Source of the DNA: Pacificitalea sp040119125
GTDB taxonomy: Bacteria > Pseudomonadota > Alphaproteobacteria > Rhodobacterales > Rhodobacteraceae
Direction: 5' to 3'
Assembly (NCBI GenBank): GCA_040119125.1
Contig: JBEDTR010000017.1
Coordinates: 1-64,000 of the forward strand
DNA length: 64,000 bases
A program made the position numbers and the translations under genes. Shown here in pieces: positions 36,354 to 45,404 of this stretch (the first letter of the stretch is position 1; each line of letters opens with the position of its first letter). The notes beneath the pieces are model-generated. The model did no database searches. It was not told the DNA's origin and was given only the letters and a program-made list of their open reading frames with translations.

Positions 36354-38137
36354 GCCTTCACCCGACACCTTCCCCCGCCACCGATGCCGAAGCGCTGGAC
36401 CCAATCACCCTGTCGGTGATCCAATCCGGGCTACAACAGGTCTGCGACGAGATGGATCTGAGCTTCTCGCGCGCTGCGTTTTCGCCGGTGATCGCGGAGG
36501 CCAATGACCGCTCAGACGGGATCTACTCGGCCGAAGATGGCAGCCTGATCGCCCAAGGCTCCCAAGGGTTGCCGGTGTTTGTCGGCACCATGCAATATAG
36601 CACCCGCACCCTGATTTCGATGATCGCCGAAGGCCGCGTGGCCGCGCCCAAGCCCGGCGATATCTACATCGTCAATGACCCCTATCTGGGCGGCACGCAT
36701 CTGATGGATGTGCGGTTCGCCATGCCAGTCTGGCGCGAAGGTCAGATTTTTTGCTGGCTGTCGAATACCGGCCATTGGCCCGATACGGGCGGCGCGGTGC
36801 CGGGCGGGTTTTCGGCCTCGGCCACCAGTGTCGAGCAAGAGGGCCTGCGCCTGCCGCCAGTGCGTTTGTTCAAGGAAGGCGAGCTGGATCAGGAGATCTA
36901 TTCCATCATCTGTTCCAACATCCGCGTCGCCGATCAGCGTATCGGCGATGTAAAGGCACAGGCCGCCGCGCTTTATGTCGGGGAGGCCCGGCTGACGCGG
37001 ATGCTTGACCGTTATGGCGATGCCACCGTGCGGGCCTCGATCGCTGAATTGCGCCGCCGTGCCGCCGATCAGATGCGCGCCAATGTGGCGCTGATCCCGC
37101 CGGGCACCTACCGTTCCACCGCCTATGTCGACAGTGACGGCGTGGTGGATGAGCCGCTGGAAATCCGGCTGGCCATTCATGCCGATGGCACGGGGCTGAC
37201 CTTTGATTTCGAGGGCTCCTCGCCGCCTTGCATGGGGCCGATGAATTCGGTTCTGGCGACGACCCATAGCTCCGTCTACCTCGCGATGCGCCATATCTTC
37301 CCTGATGTGCCGATCAGCGCCGGGGCGTTCGAGCCGCTGACCATCCTGCGCCCGGAAGGCACGTTTTTGGACGCGCAATATCCCCGCCCGGTGTCGGGCT
37401 GCGCGGCTGAGGTCAGCCAACGCATAGCCGAGGCTGTATTCGCAGCCCTGGTCGAAGCCCTGCCCGATCGCGTCACCGCCGCGCCCGCTGGCAGCTCCGG
37501 CAACTTCGCGCTCGGCGGCTCGGTCCCAGAAGAGGGCCGCAACTTCGTCATGTATCAGATCTCGGGCGGCGGCTATGGCGGCTATGCGGGCGGCGACGGT
37601 ATTTCCAACGGCTGCTCCACCATCGGCATTTCCAAGGCGCCGCCGGTCGAGATCATGGAACAGCAATTCCCCGTGCTCTACCACCGCTACGCCCTGCGCG
37701 AAGGCTCGGGCGGCGCGGGTCAGCATCGCGGCGGCTTTGGGCTGGATTACGAGGTGGAGCTGCGCGGAGGCGAGGCGCGTGCGAGCTTTGTCATGGATCA
37801 CGGGCGCTTCGGGCCCCAAGGCGCGCTTGGCGGGGCTGATGGTGCGGTTAACAGCGTCGTGGTGACCCAAGGCGGTCAAAGCTTCACCCCGCCACACCTG
37901 TCCAAGGCGCAGGATATTCCCCTGACCGCCGGGGACCGTGTGCGCGTCGGCACGCCGGGCGGTGGCGGCTATGGTGATCCGCTCTCGCGCGATCCGGCAC
38001 AGGTGGCCGAAGATGTGCGACTGGGCCGCTACACGGTTGAGCAAGGCCGCGCACTGTTCGGCGTGGTGGTATCAGCGAGCGGCGCGGTGGATCAGGCCGC
38101 GACCACCGATCTGCGCGCCGGTCGCAGCGCAGCGTAA
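36350..38137 (+). CDS. Hydantoinase/oxoprolinase subunit B (HyuB)
   Basis: A 595-residue partner of HyuA, coupled by an ATGA overlap. Typical segments are DPITLSVIQSGLQQVCDEM at the start, NDPYLGGTHLMDVRFAMPVW (metal-site region), NTGHWPDTGG, and GGGGYGDPLSRDP near the C-terminus. It is complete and ends the plus-strand operon. The pair would spend ATP to open a lactam ring. Confidence 0.92.
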   Translation: MSLHPTPSPATDAEALDPITLSVIQSGLQQVCDEMDLSFSRAAFSPVIAEANDRSDGIYSAEDGSLIAQGSQGLPVFVGTMQYSTRTLISMIAEGRVAAPKPGDIYIVNDPYLGGTHLMDVRFAMPVWREGQIFCWLSNTGHWPDTGGAVPGGFSASATSVEQEGLRLPPVRLFKEGELDQEIYSIICSNIRVADQRIGDVKAQAAALYVGEARLTRMLDRYGDATVRASIAELRRRAADQMRANVALIPPGTYRSTAYVDSDGVVDEPLEIRLAIHADGTGLTFDFEGSSPPCMGPMNSVLATTHSSVYLAMRHIFPDVPISAGAFEPLTILRPEGTFLDAQYPRPVSGCAAEVSQRIAEAVFAALVEALPDRVTAAPAGSSGNFALGGSVPEEGRNFVMYQISGGGYGGYAGGDGISNGCSTIGISKAPPVEIMEQQFPVLYHRYALREGSGGAGQHRGGFGLDYEVELRGGEARASFVMDHGRFGPQGALGGADGAVNSVVVTQGGQSFTPPHLSKAQDIPLTAGDRVRVGTPGGGGYGDPLSRDPAQVAEDVRLGRYTVEQGRALFGVVVSASGAVDQAATTDLRAGRSAA

Positions 38138-38284
38138 GGATGTGAGGAGCGGCCCGTGCGAGGACGCCGCGAGCACTGAGCGCGGCGCTTTATGGTGCCA
38201 CTCCCCAAGGTCCGCGACGCCCGCGCACCCTAGGATCGTGTGCGCAGGCGGCTGGGCTGCGCATACCCACAGCCAGACATGCAG

Positions 38285-38310
38285 AAGGCCGCCCCAATCA
38301 GGGACGGCCT
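38285..38310. terminator. Hairpin between convergent hyuB and RTX genes
   Basis: AGGCCGCCCC pairs with GGGACGGCCT around a five-base loop, with one wobble. It lies between the convergent ends of hyuB and the RTX gene, and could serve either strand, though T-runs are poor on both. Confidence 0.5.
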
Positions 38311-38333
38311 CCAAACCTTTCAGAACCCTAAGC

Positions 38334-41300
38334 TTAATTCGCCAGCAGGACCGCCTCGTGGCGCTTCAACGTCTTGCGTGCGGCTTGATAGGCCGTGCGG
38401 CCCTCGGCCTGACGCAGATCGGGGAAGAGCTCAAAGATCTCAGCGCGCTGCGACTGATCCATGCCTTTCAGCGAGTAGTCACCGGGCTGGAAGCTTTCGG
38501 TCCAGGTGCCGTCCGATAGAACCACTTCGTGATTGTCGAACATGAAGTGGATATAGGTCGCCTGCGTGGCGCAGGCGCGCTCGACACCTTCGTGATTTAG
38601 CAGGTGCTTGGCCGCGACCAGAACCTCGCGCTCCTCGAAATAGAGGCTCGCACGATCCGAGGCGATCAGCATCCGGTGGTTGGGCGACACCAGCATGTCC
38701 CGCTCGGGCAGGTTGTTGCCCAGCGACCCGGCGCGGATCAGCACCGGCTGCAAATGCGGGCTCTGGCGCAGGCCATCCCAATCCAACAGCTTCTGCCCCG
38801 TCCAGCGGATTTCCTGAATGCCGTTGTCACGGGTGATGACCCGGTCGCCCTCACGCAGTTCCTCGACCCGGCGTTCGCCCATGGGCGTCGCGATCAGCGT
38901 GCCGGGGGTGAAGCAAGGAATGACATTCTCGATCTCCTCGAAGGTCATGGTGGAGCCATCGGCGAAATTGACGATGCCATCCTCGCGGTCGTCCGACGTG
39001 TAGGTGACGAACGAAACATTTGAGCCGGTCAGGTCCAGCGTGTCGAAATCATCGCCGCCCGAACCGCCATCGACATGATCACCGCCATTGCCCCCAATGA
39101 ACAGGTCGCGGTCATCCTCGCCAAAGAGTGTGTCCTCGCCCTCCCCGCCGATGATCGTGTCATTACCGGTGCCGCCATAGATCGTGTCATCGTCAATGCC
39201 GCCGTCGATATAATCGTCTCCGGCATCGCCGTAGATCTCATCGTCGTCGTCCTGACCGAAGATACGGTCATCGCCGTCACCGCCATGGATCACGTCGCGG
39301 CCATTGTCCGGGCGCTCATCCGTATCGTCGGGGACATTCAGCGCATCGGGGAAGGCCGGGTCAAGACCGCCATAGATCGTGTCATTGCCCGCGCCACCAT
39401 GAATAACGTCCGAGCCTTCGCCACCGACGATATAATCATCGCCCTTGCCGCCATCGACATAGTCGTCATCGAACCCGGCATCGATACGGTCATTGCCCGC
39501 GCCGCCATAGATCGTGTCATTGTCGTCGCCGGTGATGATCGTGTCATTGCCGTTGCCGCCCTCGACATAGTCGCGGTCGTTATTGGGATCGGCGTCGCCG
39601 GGGAACAGGCCAGGATAGCCGCGATCCGGGAGCGGATTGGCAGAGTTCGGGGCAGCGGTGTTGATATAGTCGTCGCCATCATCGCCATAAACGGTGTCGG
39701 AGCCGTCGCCGCCGATGATATGGTCATTGCCCGCACCACCCTTGATGACGTCATCGCCAGAGCCGCCATCGACAACGTCATCGCCGCTCATCGCGTCGAT
39801 GGTATCATTGCCGGAGCCGCCCTTGATGTCATCAGCGTCGGAGCCGCCTTTGATCGTGTCGTTGCCAGCACCGCCGTCGATTGTGTCTTCGCCACCTTCG
39901 CCGTTGATGTCGTCATCGCCATCGCCACCCAGCAGGGTGTCATTGTCAGCCGAACCGCGAATGAAGTCGTCGCCTGCGCCGCCGTCGATGTAATCATCAC
40001 CACCATTGCCGTAGAGCGTGTCGTTCCCGGCCTCGCCGTAGATCGTGTCGTCGCCCTCGCCGCCAAAGACCTTATCATCGCTGGCACCGGCATGGATCAG
40101 GTCGTTGCCGTCGCCGCCGTAGATCAAATCGGCATTGTTATTGCCGAGGATCGTATCATTGCCAGCGCCGCCTTTGAGGACGTCATCGCCGCCGCCGCCG
40201 TCGATATAATCGTCGCCATCGCCGCCATCGACCACATCGTCGCCGCCCATGGCGTAGATTGTGTCGTTGCCGGAGCCGCCCTTGATGTCGTCAGCGTCGG
40301 AGCCGCCTTTGATCGTGTCGTTGCCGGCACCGCCGTCGATGGTGTCTTCGCCACCTTCGCCGTTGATGTCGTCATCGCCATCGCCACCCAGCAGGGTGTC
40401 ATTGTCCGCCGAGCCGCGAATGAAGTCGTCGCCTGCGCCGCCGTCGATGTAATCATCACCGCCATTGCCGTAGAGCGTGTCGTTCCCGGCCTCGCCGTAG
40501 ATCGTATCGTCGCCCTCGCCGCCAAAGACCTTATCGTCGCTGGCACCAGCATGGATCAGGTCATTGCCGTCGCCGCCGTAGATCAGGTCGGCATTGTTAT
40601 TGCCGACGATCGTGTCATTGCCAGCGCCGCCTTTGAGGATGTCATCGCCGCCGCCGCCGTCGATATAATCGTCGCCATCGCCGCCATCGACCACATCGTC
40701 GCCGCCCATGGCGTAGATTGTGTCGTTGCCGGAGCCGCCCTTGATGTCGTCAGCGTCGGAGCCGCCTTTGATCGTGTCGTTGCCGGCACCGCCGTCGATG
40801 GTGTCTTCGCCACCTTCGCCGTTGATGTCGTCATCGCCATCGCCACCCAGCAGCGTGTCATTGTCAGCCGAACCGCGAATGAAGTCGTCGCCCGCGCCGC
40901 CGTCGATGTAGTCATCACCACCATTGCCGTAGAGCGTATCATTCCCGGCCTCGCCGTAGATCGTATCGTCGCCCTCGCCGCCGAACACGGTGTCGTCGCC
41001 GTCGCCGCCATGGATGGTGTCATTGCCCGTGCCGCCATGCAGCCGGTCGCTGCCGCCCTCCCCGTAAAGGGTGTCGTTTCCGGCCTCGCCATAAAGCACA
41101 TCGTCGCCTGCACCCGTATCGGTCGCAGCGCTGGTGGCGCCGCCGCCGTCATATTGAGTGCCGTTGCTGTCGCCATAGATGACGTCATCGCCGTCGCCGC
41201 TGCGCACCGTGTCGCTGCCGGAGCCTGCATAGACCTCGTCATTACCCTCGCCCGACAGCACCGTGTCATCGCCATCACCGGCCAGCACGATATCATCTTG

Positions 41301-41999
41301 CGGGGCTTCGCCCGGTAGCAGCGCGTCGGAATTATCGATGAAGTCGCCTTCGGGATCGCCGCTATAGGCGGCATCGATCAGATCGCCGGCCAGCGTGCCT
41401 TCGACCAGACCGTCGCGGGGCAATTGCGGCTCGTTGTCATCCGTGTCGTCGATGCAATCGAACGCAAATTCGGACAGGCCAATCGTGCCGGCGCTGTTGC
41501 TGCTATCGCCGTCGTTGTGAATGACCTCGATCGAGGAGACCGGACCCGGAATGGTCACGGTAACGCTATCTGCCGCGCCCGAGCCATCGACACCGGGATT
41601 GACGTTGCCGCCGCCCTCAATGGTGTTGCCGTTCACCTGATGATGCGAGGTCAGATCCGAGAAGGTGACCGGCAGCACATTGCCTTCGGCGTCCTTGGCG
41701 ATGATCGTCACCCGGTCATCCCAACCACGCCCGGCATCCACATCGTAAATGGCGAAGCTGACGTTTTCGACCGGCTCGGAGAAGTCGACATAAGCCTTCG
41801 ACGTGTAGCAATCCGGCGAAGACCAGAGCGTGCCGTTATACCACTGGAACCCGGCATTGCCGTAGCCATCAGGCGTTCTCAGCGTAACATCGACGTCGCC
41901 GCAGCTGGAGGTGGCATCATCGCCATCCTTGCCGCAACTGTCCCAGTCGGTCTTGTAATCGTGATCGTGGCTGCGGTCATCATCGGAACGGTAGGTCAT
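38334..41999 (-). CDS. RTX-type calcium-binding repeat protein with C-terminal Hint domain
   Basis: A 1221-residue acidic protein. Residues 1 to about 200 are a beta-rich domain (GFQWYNGTLWSSPDCYTS...). Residues about 230-960 are RTX nonapeptides of the GGxGxDxUx type (for example GGAGNDTIKGG), including three nearly identical 153-residue blocks. Residues about 1029-1221 are a Hint domain beginning CFTPGTLIATPMGERRVEEL, with the conserved SPNHRMLI block. The C-terminal signal and lack of an N-terminal signal suggest type I secretion, and calcium folds the repeats outside. The Hint part resembles hedgehog/intein autoprocessing domains common at the ends of Rhodobacteraceae RTX proteins. Secretion genes are not nearby. 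Confidence 0.9.
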   Translation of the reverse strand: MTYRSDDDRSHDHDYKTDWDSCGKDGDDATSSCGDVDVTLRTPDGYGNAGFQWYNGTLWSSPDCYTSKAYVDFSEPVENVSFAIYDVDAGRGWDDRVTIIAKDAEGNVLPVTFSDLTSHHQVNGNTIEGGGNVNPGVDGSGAADSVTVTIPGPVSSIEVIHNDGDSSNSAGTIGLSEFAFDCIDDTDDNEPQLPRDGLVEGTLAGDLIDAAYSGDPEGDFIDNSDALLPGEAPQDDIVLAGDGDDTVLSGEGNDEVYAGSGSDTVRSGDGDDVIYGDSNGTQYDGGGATSAATDTGAGDDVLYGEAGNDTLYGEGGSDRLHGGTGNDTIHGGDGDDTVFGGEGDDTIYGEAGNDTLYGNGGDDYIDGGAGDDFIRGSADNDTLLGGDGDDDINGEGGEDTIDGGAGNDTIKGGSDADDIKGGSGNDTIYAMGGDDVVDGGDGDDYIDGGGGDDILKGGAGNDTIVGNNNADLIYGGDGNDLIHAGASDDKVFGGEGDDTIYGEAGNDTLYGNGGDDYIDGGAGDDFIRGSADNDTLLGGDGDDDINGEGGEDTIDGGAGNDTIKGGSDADDIKGGSGNDTIYAMGGDDVVDGGDGDDYIDGGGGDDVLKGGAGNDTILGNNNADLIYGGDGNDLIHAGASDDKVFGGEGDDTIYGEAGNDTLYGNGGDDYIDGGAGDDFIRGSADNDTLLGGDGDDDINGEGGEDTIDGGAGNDTIKGGSDADDIKGGSGNDTIDAMSGDDVVDGGSGDDVIKGGAGNDHIIGGDGSDTVYGDDGDDYINTAAPNSANPLPDRGYPGLFPGDADPNNDRDYVEGGNGNDTIITGDDNDTIYGGAGNDRIDAGFDDDYVDGGKGDDYIVGGEGSDVIHGGAGNDTIYGGLDPAFPDALNVPDDTDERPDNGRDVIHGGDGDDRIFGQDDDDEIYGDAGDDYIDGGIDDDTIYGGTGNDTIIGGEGEDTLFGEDDRDLFIGGNGGDHVDGGSGGDDFDTLDLTGSNVSFVTYTSDDREDGIVNFADGSTMTFEEIENVIPCFTPGTLIATPMGERRVEELREGDRVITRDNGIQEIRWTGQKLLDWDGLRQSPHLQPVLIRAGSLGNNLPERDMLVSPNHRMLIASDRASLYFEEREVLVAAKHLLNHEGVERACATQATYIHFMFDNHEVVLSDGTWTESFQPGDYSLKGMDQSQRAEIFELFPDLRQAEGRTAYQAARKTLKRHEAVLLAN
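39780..40988 (-). repeat. 459-bp tandem repeats inside RTX gene
   Basis: Three copies of a 459-bp block (153 codons) start at minus-strand positions 40988, 40529 and 40070. The first two are complete and the third stays alike for about 97 codons and then diverges at GNDTID. They look nearly identical at nucleotide level, with only scattered silent changes, which implies recent duplication or gene conversion. Assemblies often collapse such arrays. Confidence 0.88.
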
Positions 42000-42987
42000 A
42001 ATCAGTAATCCTCACATGGTCGCTGGGCGGACGGCGTGCCACAGCGGACACGGACGTGAATTGCGCAAGATCGCGGCAAGGGCGTGACGGGTTCGGACAG
42101 ATATGGCGACAAAACAGCGGCGCGCCGTGACATTCAGACAGAACCTGTCCCGCGTGGCCGACATACGGGGCAGTAGCGGGGCCAAGGACACTGCGCGTTC
42201 TGCGCCGCCAAGCAGACAGCGGCACCGACGGACCGGATGTAGACCGGACCGCATGGATGCGACGCTGAAATATAAGGTGGTGCGAGACACGAGCAGCTTC
42301 CTTGACAGCCCCCAGCGAAAACATTCCGGATGCGGTAAAGCCGTCGCAGATCCCCAGCGCGCCTAAACGCAGCAGACTGTCACGCGTGCAAAAAATCCGG
42401 TGCCGCAATATGCGTTGCGGTCCTATCCAGACATCGCTCGGGTATCTTTGCGGATACGCGAAGCAGACGTAACGGCCGGCTGGACACTTCGAAGAAGCGC
42501 CAACGCTGGTGTCCGAAACGGCCGCCCCCGCAGCCAGATATGTCACCCCCCAGTCGGGCTATTTACGTTATAGGGCGACTGCGGCAGTCGGACCAGCATA
42601 ATTCTGCCTCATTTCAGCCTTGATCCTCGCAAGTTTTCGCCCAAAAAGTCAGTTTCAGGAGCGACTTACGCCTTTAGGTTGACTTGACTGTTTCCAAGCA
42701 GCGATCAATCTAATGCAACCTCGAATTCAAAAATACACAAAACAACAATTAATACGCATTTCCCGGGTTAAGCGTTGGCAGAGATTTCACCCGCGCGCCT
42801 TTGATTGTTCTCAAGATGGCGCAGCCCGGAACTGCCGAAGAAAGATGGCGCCACGCGGCGTTTTCGTCGTCGCACTGATCGAATGCGGCGCAAATGTGAC
42901 CAAAGCGTGGTTAATCCCATTCGTTTGGCAGCATCGTTTCTTTCAACTTCGGGCCGAAGTGGGAGTTTCCGATTCGCGCATATGCAA
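42000..42987. other. Long intergenic region upstream of the RTX gene
   Basis: About 990 bases without a convincing gene on either strand. The left part is GC-rich with odd short frames. The stretch from about 42600 to 42780 is clearly AT-richer than its surroundings and includes TTGACT and poly-A tracts, as a promoter region would. The RTX gene itself has GAGGA nine bases before its ATG. A 96-codon frame at 42713 looks like chance. Confidence 0.5.
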
Positions 42988-43014
42988 AAGCGCCCGCCAG
43001 TGAGGCGGGCGCTT
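42988..43014 (-). terminator. Terminator after the stress operon
   Basis: An 11-bp perfect stem (AAGCGCCCGCC pairing with GGCGGGCGCTT) and a five-base loop, followed on the minus strand by TTTTGCAT. It lies 22 bases after the stop of the last gene of the operon. Confidence 0.8.
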
Positions 43015-43036
43015 CATAACTTAAAGGTCCGTTAGC

Positions 43037-44203
43037 TTAGGAGCGGGGCTTGCCCAGCTTCTCTTCCTCGGCCTTGGACTTGGCGGCATCGGCCACACGG
43101 CGGATCGAATCTTCCGCGCGATCAACCGCTGCATCGGCGGCGGAGCCGCTGCCGCTGGTTTTGTCGTCGGCGGTATCCTTCACCGACCGCGCAACGCCTT
43201 CTGCATCGGAACGCGCCTTGTCGCCTTGCTTGCGTGCCTCGCCCATCGCAGCGTCGGCTACGCGGACAGCTTTCGCTTTCTCTTCGGCAAAGATCGCTTC
43301 GGCTTCGTGATAAAGCCGGTCGCTCTCATCCCCGAAATGCTCATCCTCGATGCGCGTGCGGGGCAACGCACCGGCGATTGCAGCGCCGACCGCGAAGGCC
43401 AGAGCCCCGGCGACCATGGGATGCTCTTCGAAGAAATCAGTCGCCTGATCTACCCCGCGAGAGGCGTAATGCCCGGCCTGCTCGCGCGCCTCGATGGCCC
43501 GCTCACGTGCAGCAACGATACGTTCCCGCGCAGATTCGCTCAGGCTCTCAGTGCCTTCGGACAGGCTGCGCGCAATGGATTCGGAGCGGTCGCGAACACG
43601 ACCGGCGCCACGCGACACGCTATCCGACACGCTCGTCCCGGCAGCGCGCACACTGTCGCCTGCGGACCGACCGGCAGCGCCCACGCGGGCCCCGGCATCG
43701 GACATCTTGCCACCAGCATCGCTCATCTTCTCGCCAGCCGCGCTTTGCGCATTGTGCAGACCTGCACGCGCACGCTGGGTCGCGGTCGGGCCATGACCCG
43801 CATCCGAGAACCACGCGGGACCGTCACCGGAGGGCACCGGGCCACGCGGCGGGATGAACGCATCGTTGCGCGCATCACGACGCCCTGCGCGGGTGCCATC
43901 GGCAGGATCGCGACGCCGCAGATCACGGGCTCGATCCTCGATACGGTCGGCGCTCGGGCCCTGACCAAAGATGAGCCAGCCCAGACCCACACCGGTCAGC
44001 GCCAAGGCCAGCGGATTGTCCCGCGCGGCGGTCGAAATCGACTTGCCGATATCGCCGCCATGGGCGCGGAAATTGCCGGTTACGGTCCGCACGATATTCT
44101 CGGGCGAGAATGTATCCTGCAGGCTTTCCGCCGAAGACTTGAGCTGTTCGCGGTCACGCTCCAGCTCGCGTTCGATTTCGTCGGTTGATCTTGTATCGCT
44201 CAT
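43037..44203 (-). CDS. DUF3618-type membrane-associated protein
   Basis: A 388-residue protein. The N-terminus (RSTDEIERELERDREQLKSSAESLQDTFSPENI) matches the DUF3618 type, followed by a hydrophobic stretch at about residues 65-85. A long, low-complexity Ala/Ser/Arg/Glu helical middle follows, then another hydrophobic segment (VAGALAFAVGAAIAGAL, about residue 270) and a charged tail. Such proteins accompany holin-X and YqjD-like genes in a stress- or envelope-related operon. Its start lies one base after the preceding stop. Confidence 0.72.
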   Translation of the reverse strand: MSDTRSTDEIERELERDREQLKSSAESLQDTFSPENIVRTVTGNFRAHGGDIGKSISTAARDNPLALALTGVGLGWLIFGQGPSADRIEDRARDLRRRDPADGTRAGRRDARNDAFIPPRGPVPSGDGPAWFSDAGHGPTATQRARAGLHNAQSAAGEKMSDAGGKMSDAGARVGAAGRSAGDSVRAAGTSVSDSVSRGAGRVRDRSESIARSLSEGTESLSESARERIVAARERAIEAREQAGHYASRGVDQATDFFEEHPMVAGALAFAVGAAIAGALPRTRIEDEHFGDESDRLYHEAEAIFAEEKAKAVRVADAAMGEARKQGDKARSDAEGVARSVKDTADDKTSGSGSAADAAVDRAEDSIRRVADAAKSKAEEEKLGKPRS

Positions 44204-44204
44204 A

Positions 44205-44627
44205 TTACACCGCCTCTTTCACGGCCTCGCCATCGCGGCGCACATTTTCAGCGGTCCGCGTCGGCGCGAGGGATTTCAGTTTCAGGTCGTTCAGACCCTT
44301 CTTGGCCAGCAGACCGGCGATCACGGCGAAAAGAACGCCAACGATCAGTGCCGACCAACCGGCATCAACGCCCAGCTCAACGAGCCCCGCGACAAGCGCA
44401 CTGGCCAGCACGTTAAGTGCGGTCAGCAGGATAACGACACCCGCCACGATCATGCCGACAGCTGCGCCGGCCTTGCGAAGGTTCTCGTCTACTTCAGCGC
44501 GGAACAGATCCATTTCGCCGCGCACCAATTTGGTCACCTGCGCCAGAACATCGCCGACAAGGCTGCTGGTCTCGCGAATCTGATGGCGCACGCCATCATC
44601 GCCATGGGGAGTATTGGGATCGGTCAT
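44205..44627 (-). CDS. Phage holin family protein (DUF1469/holin superfamily III-like)
   Basis: A 140-residue membrane protein. After a soluble N-terminal helix (VGDVLAQVTKLVRGEMDLFRAEV), two strongly hydrophobic helices lie at about residues 51-72 and 80-105, with GWSALIVGVLFAVIAGLLA. Despite the name, such chromosomal genes are usually membrane stress proteins, not phage holins. ATG at 44627 shares one base with the preceding stop and is preceded by GGAGG. Confidence 0.8.
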   Translation of the reverse strand: MTDPNTPHGDDGVRHQIRETSSLVGDVLAQVTKLVRGEMDLFRAEVDENLRKAGAAVGMIVAGVVILLTALNVLASALVAGLVELGVDAGWSALIVGVLFAVIAGLLAKKGLNDLKLKSLAPTRTAENVRRDGEAVKEAV

Positions 44628-45268
44628 CAATAAGTTCCTCCGGTCTTGGGGGTGGTGGATGCACCACCGGAAGCCGGGCTACCCGTTGCAGGGGCGGCGC
44701 TGGCCGGGGTCTGGGTGATGCCGCCGGAAACGGGGGCAGCACCGGGCGCGGCGGCGGGCATTGCGTTGGATGACGCAGGCGTCATCGGCTGCGGGGTCGC
44801 GGGCTTCGGCGTGCCAGCTTTGGCAAAGCGCGTTACGGCAAAACCAGCCAAGGCCGCACCGCCAAGAAACGCGAGCGGATTACGACGTGCGAAATTGCCG
44901 ACTTCACCTGCGAGCTCTCCGATATCGCGGTCCCGCACGGCATCCGACGCATCAGCGAGGCTTTCGGCGATCTGGCCAAACGTGCGCTCCTGCGGGGAGC
45001 CGCTGCGCATGGATTCAGCCGCTTTACGCAGGCCATCCGCGATGCCGCTCATTTCGGAAGCAGCGCTATTTTTAGCACCTTCCGCACGGCTTTCGGCTTC
45101 GCTCCGGGCACGGTCGGTGGCGTCACGGGCCAGAGACTTGGCGTCATCGGCCACACGGCGCGCCGCGTTTTCGGCGTCGGCACGAGCTTCGCTGCCCGTA
45201 GCGCCCGCAGAGGTGCTGGTGTTGGGGCTGCCGGTTGCACCGGGTTTGTTGGGATCTTGATCAATCAT
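44627..45268 (-). CDS. Ala-rich helical membrane protein, stress-related (YqjD/'nutrient-deprivation-induced' type)
   Basis: A 213-residue protein, with a long alanine- and glutamate-rich amphipathic helix at about residues 25-120 and a short hydrophobic segment (PLAFLGGAALAGFAVTRFA, about 130-150). The Pro/Ala/Gly-rich tail is disordered. The layout is like YqjD/ElaB-type tail-anchored ribosome or envelope stress proteins. GGAGG precedes the ATG. It belongs to the operon led by a 22-residue protein. Confidence 0.65.
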   Translation of the reverse strand: MIDQDPNKPGATGSPNTSTSAGATGSEARADAENAARRVADDAKSLARDATDRARSEAESRAEGAKNSAASEMSGIADGLRKAAESMRSGSPQERTFGQIAESLADASDAVRDRDIGELAGEVGNFARRNPLAFLGGAALAGFAVTRFAKAGTPKPATPQPMTPASSNAMPAAAPGAAPVSGGITQTPASAAPATGSPASGGASTTPKTGGTY

Positions 45269-45284
45269 GATATTTCCTCCGGTC

Positions 45285-45353
45285 TCAGGCGATTACGTTC
45301 ACTAGAAACAGAACAACGACGACCAACCCGACAAGGTAGATGAGGCTATGCAT
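45285..45353 (-). CDS. 22-residue membrane miniprotein
   Basis: A frame of 22 codons, MHSLIYLVGLVVVVLFLVNV followed by IA and a TGA stop. It is one hydrophobic helix with no charged residue except a histidine. It has AAGGA seven bases upstream of its ATG, lies 16 bases upstream of the next gene and is the first gene after a clear EcfG-type promoter. Very short single-span proteins at the head of stress operons are known elsewhere. No homologue can be claimed without a search. Confidence 0.65.
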   Translation of the reverse strand: MHSLIYLVGLVVVVLFLVNVIA

Positions 45354-45404
45354 GGGACGTCCTTCATTTTGGGTGCCGGGCTCTCTCCCGGCTTCTGGGG
45401 GCAT

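Noticed and set aside
39075..41318. Long plus-strand frame opposite the RTX gene
   Set aside because: It arises because the repeats are free of stops on the other strand; the product is a monotonous Val/Ile/Ala repeat.
42713..43003. 96-codon plus-strand frame in the 1-kb gap
   Set aside because: No ribosome site, odd composition, and it runs into the terminator of the opposite operon.
44205..44627. Holin-family gene as evidence of a prophage
   Set aside because: It is in a stress operon with an EcfG promoter; such chromosomal holin-like genes are common and no phage structural genes are present.
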